Part shown: positions 17,594 through 24,878 of the stretch, piece after piece
Layout: every line of letters starts with the position of its first letter
Numbering within the stretch: position 1 is the first letter of the stretch
From: Myxococcota bacterium
GTDB taxonomy: Bacteria; Myxococcota_A; UBA796; UBA9615; JAKLKC01
Assembly (NCBI GenBank): GCA_023150875.1
Contig: JAKLKC010000012.1
Span: 69,565-128,414 of the forward strand
Reading direction: 5' to 3'
DNA length: 58,850 nucleotides
Translations under genes and position numbers: made by a program
Notes under the pieces: model-generated
Databases searched by the model: none
Told to the model about the DNA's origin: nothing
What the model saw: only the letters and a program-made list of their open reading frames with translations

Positions 17594-18370
17594 ATGACCG
17601 ACCTGCTGATCCATCGCCAGGGGGACATCGTCGTCCTGACCCTGAACCGCGAGGCCCACCTCAACGCCTTCGACACCGGCCTCCTCTCGGCCCTCCAGGA
17701 GGCTCTGGCGGGGATCCGCGGGGATCGGAGCGTCCGGGCGGTGGTCTTCACCGGCGCGGGGTCCAGGGCGTTCTCGGCCGGGGCGGACCTGAAGGAGCGC
17801 CGCACCATGAGCGAGGAGCAGGTGCGGGCCTTCGTGCCCCGGATCCGCGACGCCTTCACCCGGGTCGCCGAGCTGCCCCAGCCGACCATCGCCGCCGTCA
17901 ACGGCGTCGCCTTCGGCGGCGGGACCGAGCTGGCCCTGGCCTGCGACCTGAGGGTGCTCGCCTCCCACGCCGTCATGGGACTCACCGAAGTCACCCTGGC
18001 CATCATCCCCGGCGCCGGGGGCACCCAGCGCCTCCCGCGGCTGATCGGCGTCTCCCGGGCCAAGGAGCTGATCCTGACCGGCCGTCGCGTCGACGCCGAG
18101 GAGGCGCTCCGGATCGGCCTCGCCCACCGGATCGCCGGCCCCGAGGGGGCCCTCGCCGCGGCGCTGGAGATCGCCGGCCGCATCGCCGCCAACGGCCCCG
18201 TGGCGGTGCGCGCCGCCAAGAGGGCCATCGACCGGGGCGTGGAGCTCCCCATGGCCCAGGCGCTGGACCACGAGCTCGCCTGCTACCAGGACGTCATCCC
18301 CACCGCCGACCGCGCCGAGGCCCTGCGGGCCTTCGCCGAGAAGAGACCCCCCGTCTACCGCGGAGAGTAG
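17594..18370 (+). CDS. Enoyl-CoA hydratase, probably methylglutaconyl-CoA hydratase
   Basis: The 258-aa crotonase-family enzyme adds water to an enoyl-CoA. Residues about 58-70 (SRAFSAGADLKER) and NGVAFGGGTELALACDLRV form the CoA and oxyanion-hole region, and LTEVTLAIIPGAGGTQRLPR carries the catalytic Glu and is close to the AUH-type methylglutaconyl-CoA hydratases. Together with the preceding HMG-CoA lyase and biotin carboxylase it would convert methylcrotonyl-CoA to acetoacetate. GAGGA four bases before the ATG supports the start; longer frames upstream overlap the lyase gene and are spurious. Substrate assignment comes from context. Confidence 0.88.
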   Translation: MTDLLIHRQGDIVVLTLNREAHLNAFDTGLLSALQEALAGIRGDRSVRAVVFTGAGSRAFSAGADLKERRTMSEEQVRAFVPRIRDAFTRVAELPQPTIAAVNGVAFGGGTELALACDLRVLASHAVMGLTEVTLAIIPGAGGTQRLPRLIGVSRAKELILTGRRVDAEEALRIGLAHRIAGPEGALAAALEIAGRIAANGPVAVRAAKRAIDRGVELPMAQALDHELACYQDVIPTADRAEALRAFAEKRPPVYRGE

Positions 18371-18414
18371 GGGGGGGGCGGGCCCGGCCCCGTCCCTCGC
18401 GGGGGGGGGGGACC

Positions 18415-20103
18415 TCAGGTGCGTCCCGGGTGCTCCACCAGGAAGGGGCCCAGGGCGAGGTGGTCCAGCGCGCCGTCGATGAAGGCCCGCACGGCGTCCG
18501 ACGGCGTCCGCACGATGGGCTCCTCGTGCATGTTGAAGCTGGTGTTGATCACCGCGGGGATCCCCGTGCGGGCGTGGAACTCCTCCACGATCCGGTGGTA
18601 CTCGGGGTTGTCCTCGCGCCTCAGGAGCTGGGGGCGGGCGGTCCCGTCGATGTGCACCACCCCCGGGGCGAGGCGCTTCATCTCGTCGGTGCAGTCGAAG
18701 CAGACCGTCATGAAGCGGGCCGCGTCCTCTCCCCCGGCGAGGTCCCGGTAGCAGGCCCCCCGGTGCTCCCAGAGGGTCACCGGCGCGAAGGGCATGAACT
18801 CGGTGCGCCGGAGGCGCTTGTTCAGCCAGTCGTTGATGCTGGGATCGTCCGGCCGGTAGAGGATGGTGCGGTTCCCCAGGGCGCGGGGGCCCCACTCCAT
18901 CCGGCCGGCGTGGCGGGCGACCACCCGCCTTCCCACCAGCAGCTCGGCGATCCGGGCGGGGAGGTCCCCGGGCCTCTCGAAGGCCAGGCCGGCGGCGCGG
19001 AGCGCCTCCTCGCACTCCCTCTCGGTGTGATCGGCGCCCAGGTACACGTCCCCCAGGCGCTCGGGACCGACGTCGCTCACCGCCAGGGCGGCCCCGGCGG
19101 CGAGGCCGCCGTCCCCCATGTTCGGGTAGACGAACAGGTCGCCCACCCCCGGAAGGGCCAGGATCCGCTGGTTGAGCTTCACGTTGGCGAAGGTGCCCCC
19201 CGCCAGGGCCAGGTGGGGCCGTCCCGTCTCGTGGACCCACCAGGCCACCAGGGCGCAGACCTGCTCCTCGAGGTTGCGCTGGAGCGCCGCGGCGACCTGC
19301 TCGCGGGAGTAGCGCCCCAGGACGGAGAAGAAGCGGTCCTGCCTCGACTGGCGCCGCAGGTAGTTCGTGCGGTTGAACCCCGGCCCGACGAAGCGCATCT
19401 GCTCGCGGAAGTGGGCCAGGAGCTCCTCAGGGGGCTCGGCGTAGGCGGCGAGGCCGGTGATCTTCCCCTCGTGGCGGACGGCCTTGAAGCCCAGGTACTC
19501 CGTCACCCGCGAGTAGTAGGTGTTGATCGACGAGAAGCCGCTCTGGCGGTACCGGAGCCGGAGATCGCCCCCCTCGCCGGCGGACACCGTCACGCTGGTG
19601 CCGTCCCCCATGGCGTCCACGGTGATGGCGAGGGCGTCGTCGTGGGGCTGGGAGCGGTAGGCGGAGTAGGCGTGGCACTCGTGGTGCTCCACCATCCGCA
19701 CCTCGCCCCGGAAACCCCGCTCCCGCAGGCTCGCCGCCAGCAGCTCCCGGGAGAGGTCCGACTCCACGACGTAGAGCCCCGTCTCCCGCAGCGCCACCTG
19801 GTAGGCGATGTAGGCGTTGAGGGCGTAGGAGAACTGTCCGGCTCCCTCCTTGGCGCGCTGGTGGAGGCCCCGGAACCGCCTCAGCGCCGTCGCCGGGGTG
19901 AAGTGGGAGGCACAGGCGATCCGGTCCACCTCCTCGGGGCGGATCCCGGCGATCCGCAACACCTCGTCGATGGCGCCCCACGGGAAGGCGGAGGAGTTCT
20001 TCCTGCGGTCGATCCGCTCCTGCCCGACGGCGGCCACCATGCGGCCGTCGCGGATCAGCGCCGCGCCGGAGTCGTGGTTGTCGGCGATGCCGAGGATGAT
20101 CAT
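18415..20103 (-). CDS. Carbamoyltransferase of the NodU/CmcH/TobZ family
   Basis: The 562-aa protein transfers a carbamoyl group from carbamoyl phosphate, by way of carbamoyl-AMP, to a hydroxyl of a small molecule or glycan. The N-terminal Kae1-like domain shows DNHDSGAALI (8-17) and the metal-binding HHECHAYSAY (140-149); DAMGDGTS and HEGKITGLAAYAEP follow. The C-terminal domain has LALAGGTFANVKLN and WGPRALGNRTI, as in TobZ. Length is typical. It is not embedded in a recognisable antibiotic or Nod-factor cluster: its neighbour on the same strand is a CRTAC1 lipoprotein 49 bases upstream. The acceptor is therefore unknown; a surface glycan or secondary metabolite is possible. Confidence 0.9.
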   Translation of the reverse strand: MIILGIADNHDSGAALIRDGRMVAAVGQERIDRRKNSSAFPWGAIDEVLRIAGIRPEEVDRIACASHFTPATALRRFRGLHQRAKEGAGQFSYALNAYIAYQVALRETGLYVVESDLSRELLAASLRERGFRGEVRMVEHHECHAYSAYRSQPHDDALAITVDAMGDGTSVTVSAGEGGDLRLRYRQSGFSSINTYYSRVTEYLGFKAVRHEGKITGLAAYAEPPEELLAHFREQMRFVGPGFNRTNYLRRQSRQDRFFSVLGRYSREQVAAALQRNLEEQVCALVAWWVHETGRPHLALAGGTFANVKLNQRILALPGVGDLFVYPNMGDGGLAAGAALAVSDVGPERLGDVYLGADHTERECEEALRAAGLAFERPGDLPARIAELLVGRRVVARHAGRMEWGPRALGNRTILYRPDDPSINDWLNKRLRRTEFMPFAPVTLWEHRGACYRDLAGGEDAARFMTVCFDCTDEMKRLAPGVVHIDGTARPQLLRREDNPEYHRIVEEFHARTGIPAVINTSFNMHEEPIVRTPSDAVRAFIDGALDHLALGPFLVEHPGRT

Positions 20104-20152
20104 GGGGGATGGTCCGTGGGCTGGGGTTCCCCCCGCCGCCCGCGCCGGGGGC

Positions 20153-22123
20153 TCAGGGTCTCGGGGCGTACTCGGCGTCGCCCCCCTGGGTGATGGTCAC
20201 CAGCTCGTTCGCCGCGACACCGCAGTGCGCCTCGGTGGTCAGGTCCGCGTCGGGCCAGCGGACCGTCACCCGCTCGGCGGCACAGGCGTCCCCCAGGCCG
20301 AAGTGGAGCACGACGTCGTTGTGCTGCCCCATGTGCCCGTAGCCGCCGCTCACCTCCTGGGTCTGGACCACGCCCCCCGCCTCCACCGTCACCCGGGCGC
20401 CGATCCCCGCGGCGTTGGCCCGGGTGCCCCGCAGGCGCACCCGGAGGCTGTTGCCGTCCTGGCCGACCTCGTTCCGGTACATGTGGACCTCGTTGGTCTC
20501 CCAGTACCCCGTGTTCCGGAAGGTGGAGGACCCCACCACGACGTCGAGGTCTCCGTCCCGGTCGAAGTCGGCGATGGCGATCCCGCTGGTCTCCCAGTGG
20601 GCGATCCCCGCCTTCTCGGCGACCTCGGCGAAGGTGCCGTCGGCCTTCTGGCGGAACAGGAAGGCCCGCAGATCGGGGTAGTCCGAGCTCCCCAGGAACA
20701 CGTCCTTGCGCCCGTCGTTGTCGAAGTCCATGAAGGCGGCCATCAGGTCCCCCTCGTTCCAGTCGACGTTGTCCCACTCCCGGTCGAGGCCCATCGCCTC
20801 GTTCCCCGGGCGGGAGTAAGCGGGGGGGCTCCCGCCGTCGTTGAGCAGGAGCTCGGAGGCGTCGGACGAGTCGCCGATGTGCCAGTGGCGGATCTCGGCG
20901 CTGTAGAGGTCCATGTCCCCGTCGTTGTCGATGTCGCCGCACACGGTGGTGAAGGTGTTGCCGTTGTTCCGGAACGGCTGGTCGTCGTAGCCCACCCCCC
21001 ACCAGCTCCCGGCGTTGCCGCTGCACGAGATCATCACGCCGGCGCAGGGGGGGTGGGTGGCGCACGTGCCGTAGTCGGGGTCGAGCTGGCAGGCGCACGC
21101 GTAGTACTGGTTGTCACAGTAGTCGACGTTCTCGTCGCCGGCGAAGCCGGTGTCCCGGCCCACCTCGGTGAACGCCCCCCCATCCTGGAGCCAGAGCTCG
21201 TTCCACGCCCGCCCGTAGCTGGAGCCCAGGAGGTCGGGATCGCCGTCGTCGTCCACGTCGCACACGGTCACGCCGTAGGACGGCTTCGCCGATGTCCCCG
21301 CCCTCAGGTCGTCGGGATCCGAGCCGTCGGGCACCGCCATCCCCACGGCGTCGGTCACGTCCTGGAAGTCCAGCTCGCCCCGGTTCCGGTAGAGGCGGTT
21401 TCCGTAGGCGGCGTAGGACGAGCCGTAGTCCCGGTACCAGTAGCCGGTGTACAGGTCCACCCGGCCGTCCCGGTCGTAGTCGGTGAAGGCCGCGCCCGCG
21501 AGGGTGCCCCCGTTGGGGCGGTACAGGTCGGACTGGGGCCCGAGGGTGAAGTGGCCGGTCCCGTCGTTCACCAGGATCTCGCCGCGGTCACCGTGGTCCT
21601 CGAAGTTCGAGTCCTCGAGGTCGGCGTAGACGCCGGAGTACACGTCGAGGTCGCCGTCGTTGTCCACGTCGGCGAAGACCTTCGCCTGGGCCGCCCTCCC
21701 GGTGCCCCCGTCCCGCGTGGCGTAGTAGCCGCTCTCCTCCGTGGCGTCCTCGAAGATCCGCCCCCCGTCCGGACCGGGGCGGTTCATCAGGACGTACCGC
21801 CGGATCCCCGCCTCCTCGTCGGAACGCGCCGTCGAGATCGGCTCGACGATCAGGTCGGGGTAGAGGTCGCCATCGAGGTCCGCGGTGGCGATCCGGTTCC
21901 CGTCGATGCCGGTGAGGCCGACCTCGGCGGTGACGTCGGTGAACCACCCGGACTCGGGCAGGTCCACGGCGTCGTTGCAGATCGCCTCGGCCGGCGGAGC
22001 CGGCTCGGGGCAAGAGGGTGCGCCGGAGTCGTCGTCGGCCTCGCCCTCGGCGCAGGCGAGGGGGAGCGCGAGCAGGGCCCCGAAGGGCAGGAGGCGGAGG
22101 AGGGGCGGGGGTCGTCGGAGCAT
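20153..22123 (-). CDS. CRTAC1/ASPIC-UnbV-family FG-GAP repeat lipoprotein
   Basis: The 656-aa secreted protein starts with a signal peptide ending LPLAC (Cys24, a lipobox with Pro at -3), followed by an acidic EADDDS linker. Multiple FG-GAP/VCBS repeats follow, each with a calcium loop such as DLDGDLYPDL, DVDNDGDLDV and DFDRDGDLDV, forming a beta-propeller. The C-terminus (about 555-645) is an ASPIC/UnbV domain (NAAGIGARVTV, VTVRWPDAD). Such proteins are surface binding or adhesion modules with no known catalysis. A GAGGA five bases before the ATG fixes the start. It shares its family and its DDDS linker with the gene at 53059. Confidence 0.88.
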   Translation of the reverse strand: MLRRPPPLLRLLPFGALLALPLACAEGEADDDSGAPSCPEPAPPAEAICNDAVDLPESGWFTDVTAEVGLTGIDGNRIATADLDGDLYPDLIVEPISTARSDEEAGIRRYVLMNRPGPDGGRIFEDATEESGYYATRDGGTGRAAQAKVFADVDNDGDLDVYSGVYADLEDSNFEDHGDRGEILVNDGTGHFTLGPQSDLYRPNGGTLAGAAFTDYDRDGRVDLYTGYWYRDYGSSYAAYGNRLYRNRGELDFQDVTDAVGMAVPDGSDPDDLRAGTSAKPSYGVTVCDVDDDGDPDLLGSSYGRAWNELWLQDGGAFTEVGRDTGFAGDENVDYCDNQYYACACQLDPDYGTCATHPPCAGVMISCSGNAGSWWGVGYDDQPFRNNGNTFTTVCGDIDNDGDMDLYSAEIRHWHIGDSSDASELLLNDGGSPPAYSRPGNEAMGLDREWDNVDWNEGDLMAAFMDFDNDGRKDVFLGSSDYPDLRAFLFRQKADGTFAEVAEKAGIAHWETSGIAIADFDRDGDLDVVVGSSTFRNTGYWETNEVHMYRNEVGQDGNSLRVRLRGTRANAAGIGARVTVEAGGVVQTQEVSGGYGHMGQHNDVVLHFGLGDACAAERVTVRWPDADLTTEAHCGVAANELVTITQGGDAEYAPRP

Positions 22124-22191
22124 CGGATCCTCGAGCGCGCCCCCCACGTTTACCACGAAGCCGGCCCCCGTGGACCCGTCCCGGGCGGGGC

Positions 22192-23007
22192 CTACCCCGC
22201 GGCGCCGGCCCGCGCCGACTCCTCGCCCCGATCCGCGCCGTCCTCTTCCTCACGCCGCCGGGTGACGGCCAGCCCGACCAGCCACGCCACTCCCCCCGCC
22301 ATCGCCGCCAGGCTGATGAACTGGGCCTGGCTGAGGCCGAAGGCGTAGCGGGGGTTGGTGCGGATGAACTCCACCAGGAATCGGCCCAGGCCGTAGGCGA
22401 CGAGGAACGCCGCGAACATCCCCCCCGGCCTCCCCCGACCGCCCCTCCGGGCGTCGTAGGCCACCAGGCCCAGGGTCAGGGCGCCATACCACAGGGTCTC
22501 GTAGAGGGGCGTGGGGTGCACCGGCACGAAGGTCCGGACGACGCCGTTCGGGAAGGTCATGCCCCAGGGCAGGTCGGTGGGGACCCCATAGCAGCCGTCC
22601 CCGGCCAGCAGGCAGCCGATCCGCCCCACGGCGGCCCCCACGGCGAGGGCGGGCGCGGCGGCGTCTAGGCCCTTCAGCGGGGCGCAGCCGCGCCATCGCA
22701 GGTAGAGCAGCACCGCGGGCGCGGCGAGGACCGGTCCCCCGAGGAAGGTGAGGCCCGTGCCGCTGAACACGGTGCCCAGCACGTCCCCCCGCACCTCCTC
22801 CCAGTGGTCGATCACGAAGAAGAGCTTGGAGCCGAGGACCCCGAAGACCGCGGCGATGGCCACGAAGTCGTAGGCGACGGTGTCCGCCCATCCCCGCCGC
22901 CTCATCCCCTTCCTGAGGACCCACCAGGCCACCAGGAAGGCGACGCTGAGCATCAGCCCGTAGGAGCGGACCTGGAAGAAGCCGAAGTCGACGAGGACGG
23001 GGATCAT
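22192..23007 (-). CDS. lgt: Prolipoprotein diacylglyceryl transferase Lgt
   Basis: Lgt is an inner-membrane enzyme that moves a diacylglyceryl group from phosphatidylglycerol to the lipobox cysteine of prolipoproteins. The 271-aa product has about seven hydrophobic segments and the family signatures RSYGLMLSVAFL near the N-terminus, the GRIGCLLAGDGCYG active-site loop, VHPTPLYE, and GRFLVEFIRTNP. The tail is charged and disordered. The gene lies among several predicted lipoproteins, which are its likely substrates. Confidence 0.95.
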   Translation of the reverse strand: MIPVLVDFGFFQVRSYGLMLSVAFLVAWWVLRKGMRRRGWADTVAYDFVAIAAVFGVLGSKLFFVIDHWEEVRGDVLGTVFSGTGLTFLGGPVLAAPAVLLYLRWRGCAPLKGLDAAAPALAVGAAVGRIGCLLAGDGCYGVPTDLPWGMTFPNGVVRTFVPVHPTPLYETLWYGALTLGLVAYDARRGGRGRPGGMFAAFLVAYGLGRFLVEFIRTNPRYAFGLSQAQFISLAAMAGGVAWLVGLAVTRRREEEDGADRGEESARAGAAG

Positions 23008-23102
23008 CGGGCCCTGGCCCCCCGGGAGGTGGATCGGCGCGGGGGGAGATCCCTATCACAACCGGGGGCCGCGCGCGGGAGGGGGTGGCGACCCTCACCG
23101 TG

Positions 23103-23507
23103 TCAGCGCCTCCGCCTCCCCAGGGCCAGTGCGGGGCCCGCCAGGGCGAGGGCGGCCAGGGCCAGGGCTCCCGGCGGACCGCCCCCTCCCGCCACCCCGC
23201 ACCACGGGGAGTCGTCCCCCGAGAGGTCGAAGGCCCCACCCCGGGGCCCGGCCTCGTCCGCGGCGGAGTCGTCGTCGCCCGGAGAGTCGTCCACCGTTGC
23301 GGAGTCGTCGTCGCCGGGACCACCGGCCGCCGAGTCGTCGTCGGCGGGCTCGTCCCCGGCGGAGTCGTCGTCCCCGGGCGCCGCGCCGCCGGCGGAGGCC
23401 GGCGCGTTGGCGGCGGTCACCGCCGCGAGGATGGCGGCGGCGGCGAGCCAGGGGAGGAGGGGAGCGGGGGGACGGAGGTGGGAACGGGCGCCGTCTTGAG
23501 CGCGCAT
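23103..23507 (-). CDS. Small secreted protein: DDDSA linker plus WCG-TM-Arg sorting tail
   Basis: The 134-aa product has an N-terminal signal peptide (hydrophobic 15-35), then a mature region consisting mostly of acidic repeats (GDDDSAG, ADDDSA, GDDDSAT, GDDDSAA), and ends with PWCGVAGGGG, a hydrophobic helix and RRRR. The tail has the layout of the myxobacterial Cys-transmembrane-Arg sorting signals (MYXO-CTERM / GC-trans-RRR type) that are cut and lipid-anchored at the cysteine. Nothing resembling a folded domain lies between. A GGAGG nine bases before the ATG supports the start. It sits 95 bases upstream of lgt on the same strand. Function unknown; it may act as a surface spacer. Confidence 0.75.
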   Translation of the reverse strand: MRAQDGARSHLRPPAPLLPWLAAAAILAAVTAANAPASAGGAAPGDDDSAGDEPADDDSAAGGPGDDDSATVDDSPGDDDSAADEAGPRGGAFDLSGDDSPWCGVAGGGGPPGALALAALALAGPALALGRRRR

Positions 23508-23595
23508 GGTGGTGGCCCTCCTTGGCCTCCGCCACGTCTAGCATGCCGCCGGCGCGCCCGCAAGCGCTCCCTCGCGGCGGCCCCGCCCCACCTCC

Positions 23596-23961
23596 TCAGG
23601 CGACGGGCCCCCGATGGCCGCGGCGTTCCCCCGCCGTGCCTTCCCGCTCGGCGGAGTGGCCGAGCTGCCGCTCCAGGACCTCGACCCGCTCGTCGAGGGG
23701 GTGGGCGCGCTGCTTGCGCTCGTCGATCTTGATCTGGGTGAGGACGCGCTCGCACCCCTGGGCCAGGGCGGCGCGGTGCATCCTCCCCAGCCAGTCCAGG
23801 ACCTCGTCCAGGTCCCCCTCCACGACCGTGCCGAAGGGGGTGATGCGGTACCGGGCCCCGACGTCGTCCAGGACCTTCACGGCGTGGGCGATCACCTGGC
23901 TGAAGTGGTCCGCGTCCTGTCCGGGATGGATGGGGGTGATGTCGATCTCGGCGACGATCAT
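23596..23961 (-). CDS. MTH1187-family thiamine-binding protein
   Basis: The 121-aa cytoplasmic protein has the ferredoxin-like fold of the MTH1187/YkoF group: MIVAEIDITPIHPGQD at the start, YRITPFGTVVEG in the middle, and CERVLTQIKIDER. Members bind thiamine or a precursor and may act in vitamin sensing or salvage. Length is slightly above the usual 95-105 aa because of a charged tail. GGAGG five bases before the ATG supports the start. No thiamine transporter or riboswitch was seen nearby. Confidence 0.85.
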   Translation of the reverse strand: MIVAEIDITPIHPGQDADHFSQVIAHAVKVLDDVGARYRITPFGTVVEGDLDEVLDWLGRMHRAALAQGCERVLTQIKIDERKQRAHPLDERVEVLERQLGHSAEREGTAGERRGHRGPVA

Positions 23962-24077
23962 GGCGACTCCCTCCGGTCGGCGGCCCCTCCCGGCACGGCT
24001 GCAACCCCCACGCCGCGCCGCCGCCCTCCCCCCCGCCGCCGCGCCGGTGCTACGCTGCCGGCCCGGAGGACCCCCCC

Positions 24078-24872
24078 TTGCCCCGCGTCGCCGTGATCCC
24101 GCTCCTCCTCGTCGCCGCCCTCCTGGACCGCCCGGCCCAGGCCGCCGAGGGCCCGCCCCCCGGGGGCCCCGCCCTCGCCGCCCCCGAGGTCCCCGTCCCG
24201 GGCGCCCGCCGCCCCAAGCCGCGCCGCCAGCGCGCCCGCGTCGAGCGCGGCGCCTTCGTGGGGGAGCTGATCGTCTCCGGTGGCCCCGCCCTCCCCCTGG
24301 TCGAGCCCGTGCTGGACCGCCTGGACCCCGGGGGAGGGGTCTCGACGGTCTACGGCTTCGCCCTGCGGGTCGAGGGCCACGCCGTCCTGTCCGACCGGAT
24401 CTCCGTGTGGACCTCCCTGGGATACTCCCAGAGGCATCGCGTCTGGGATGCCCCCCAGGACGACCGCGGCGTGCCCGACCTGAAGGTGACCGCCCATCGC
24501 CCCCAGGTCTTCCACGTCGGGGTGCGGCTCCGCCCCTTCCTCCGGCGCTTCACCCCCTACCTCGTCCTCGGGGGCGGGCTCGACCTGGGGACCCAGGACG
24601 TCGCCTACGGCGGCTCCCACTTCACCCACACCCTGCCGGGCCTGGGGCTGGAGATCGGCGTGGGGCTGGACGTGTTCATCAACCGCAAGGTCGCCTTCCA
24701 CGTCGACGTCCGGGACTGCCTGACGGTACACGGCCGGGCGGAGCAGGTGCTGATGCACCAGGAGCCCCTGGGGGGCGATCGCTACGAGACCACCACCGCC
24801 TACGACGTGGGGATCGGGATCGTGGAGGACACCCTCGACGTCACCGCCGGGGTCCTGCTCCGCTTCGACTGA
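24078..24872 (+). CDS. Outer-membrane beta-barrel-like protein
   Basis: The 264-aa product has a signal peptide (1-22, ending AQA), a Pro/Arg-rich linker (24-56), and a series of amphipathic beta strands with alternating hydrophobic residues and many Gly and Tyr, ending in LLRFD with an aromatic near the C-terminus. This is typical of small porin-like or OmpA-type barrels. Translation begins at TTG 24078, because GGAGGA lies seven bases upstream and no ATG is available. A possible -10 box TACGCT is at 24051-24056. It converges with the tamB-like gene six bases downstream. Ligand or role unknown. Confidence 0.7.
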   Translation: MPRVAVIPLLLVAALLDRPAQAAEGPPPGGPALAAPEVPVPGARRPKPRRQRARVERGAFVGELIVSGGPALPLVEPVLDRLDPGGGVSTVYGFALRVEGHAVLSDRISVWTSLGYSQRHRVWDAPQDDRGVPDLKVTAHRPQVFHVGVRLRPFLRRFTPYLVLGGGLDLGTQDVAYGGSHFTHTLPGLGLEIGVGLDVFINRKVAFHVDVRDCLTVHGRAEQVLMHQEPLGGDRYETTTAYDVGIGIVEDTLDVTAGVLLRFD

Positions 24873-24878
24873 GCCCAT

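Noticed and set aside
19670-19690. TGGCAC-N7-TGCT resembling a sigma-54 promoter
   Set aside because: It lies inside the carbamoyltransferase coding region with no gene start suitably placed downstream.
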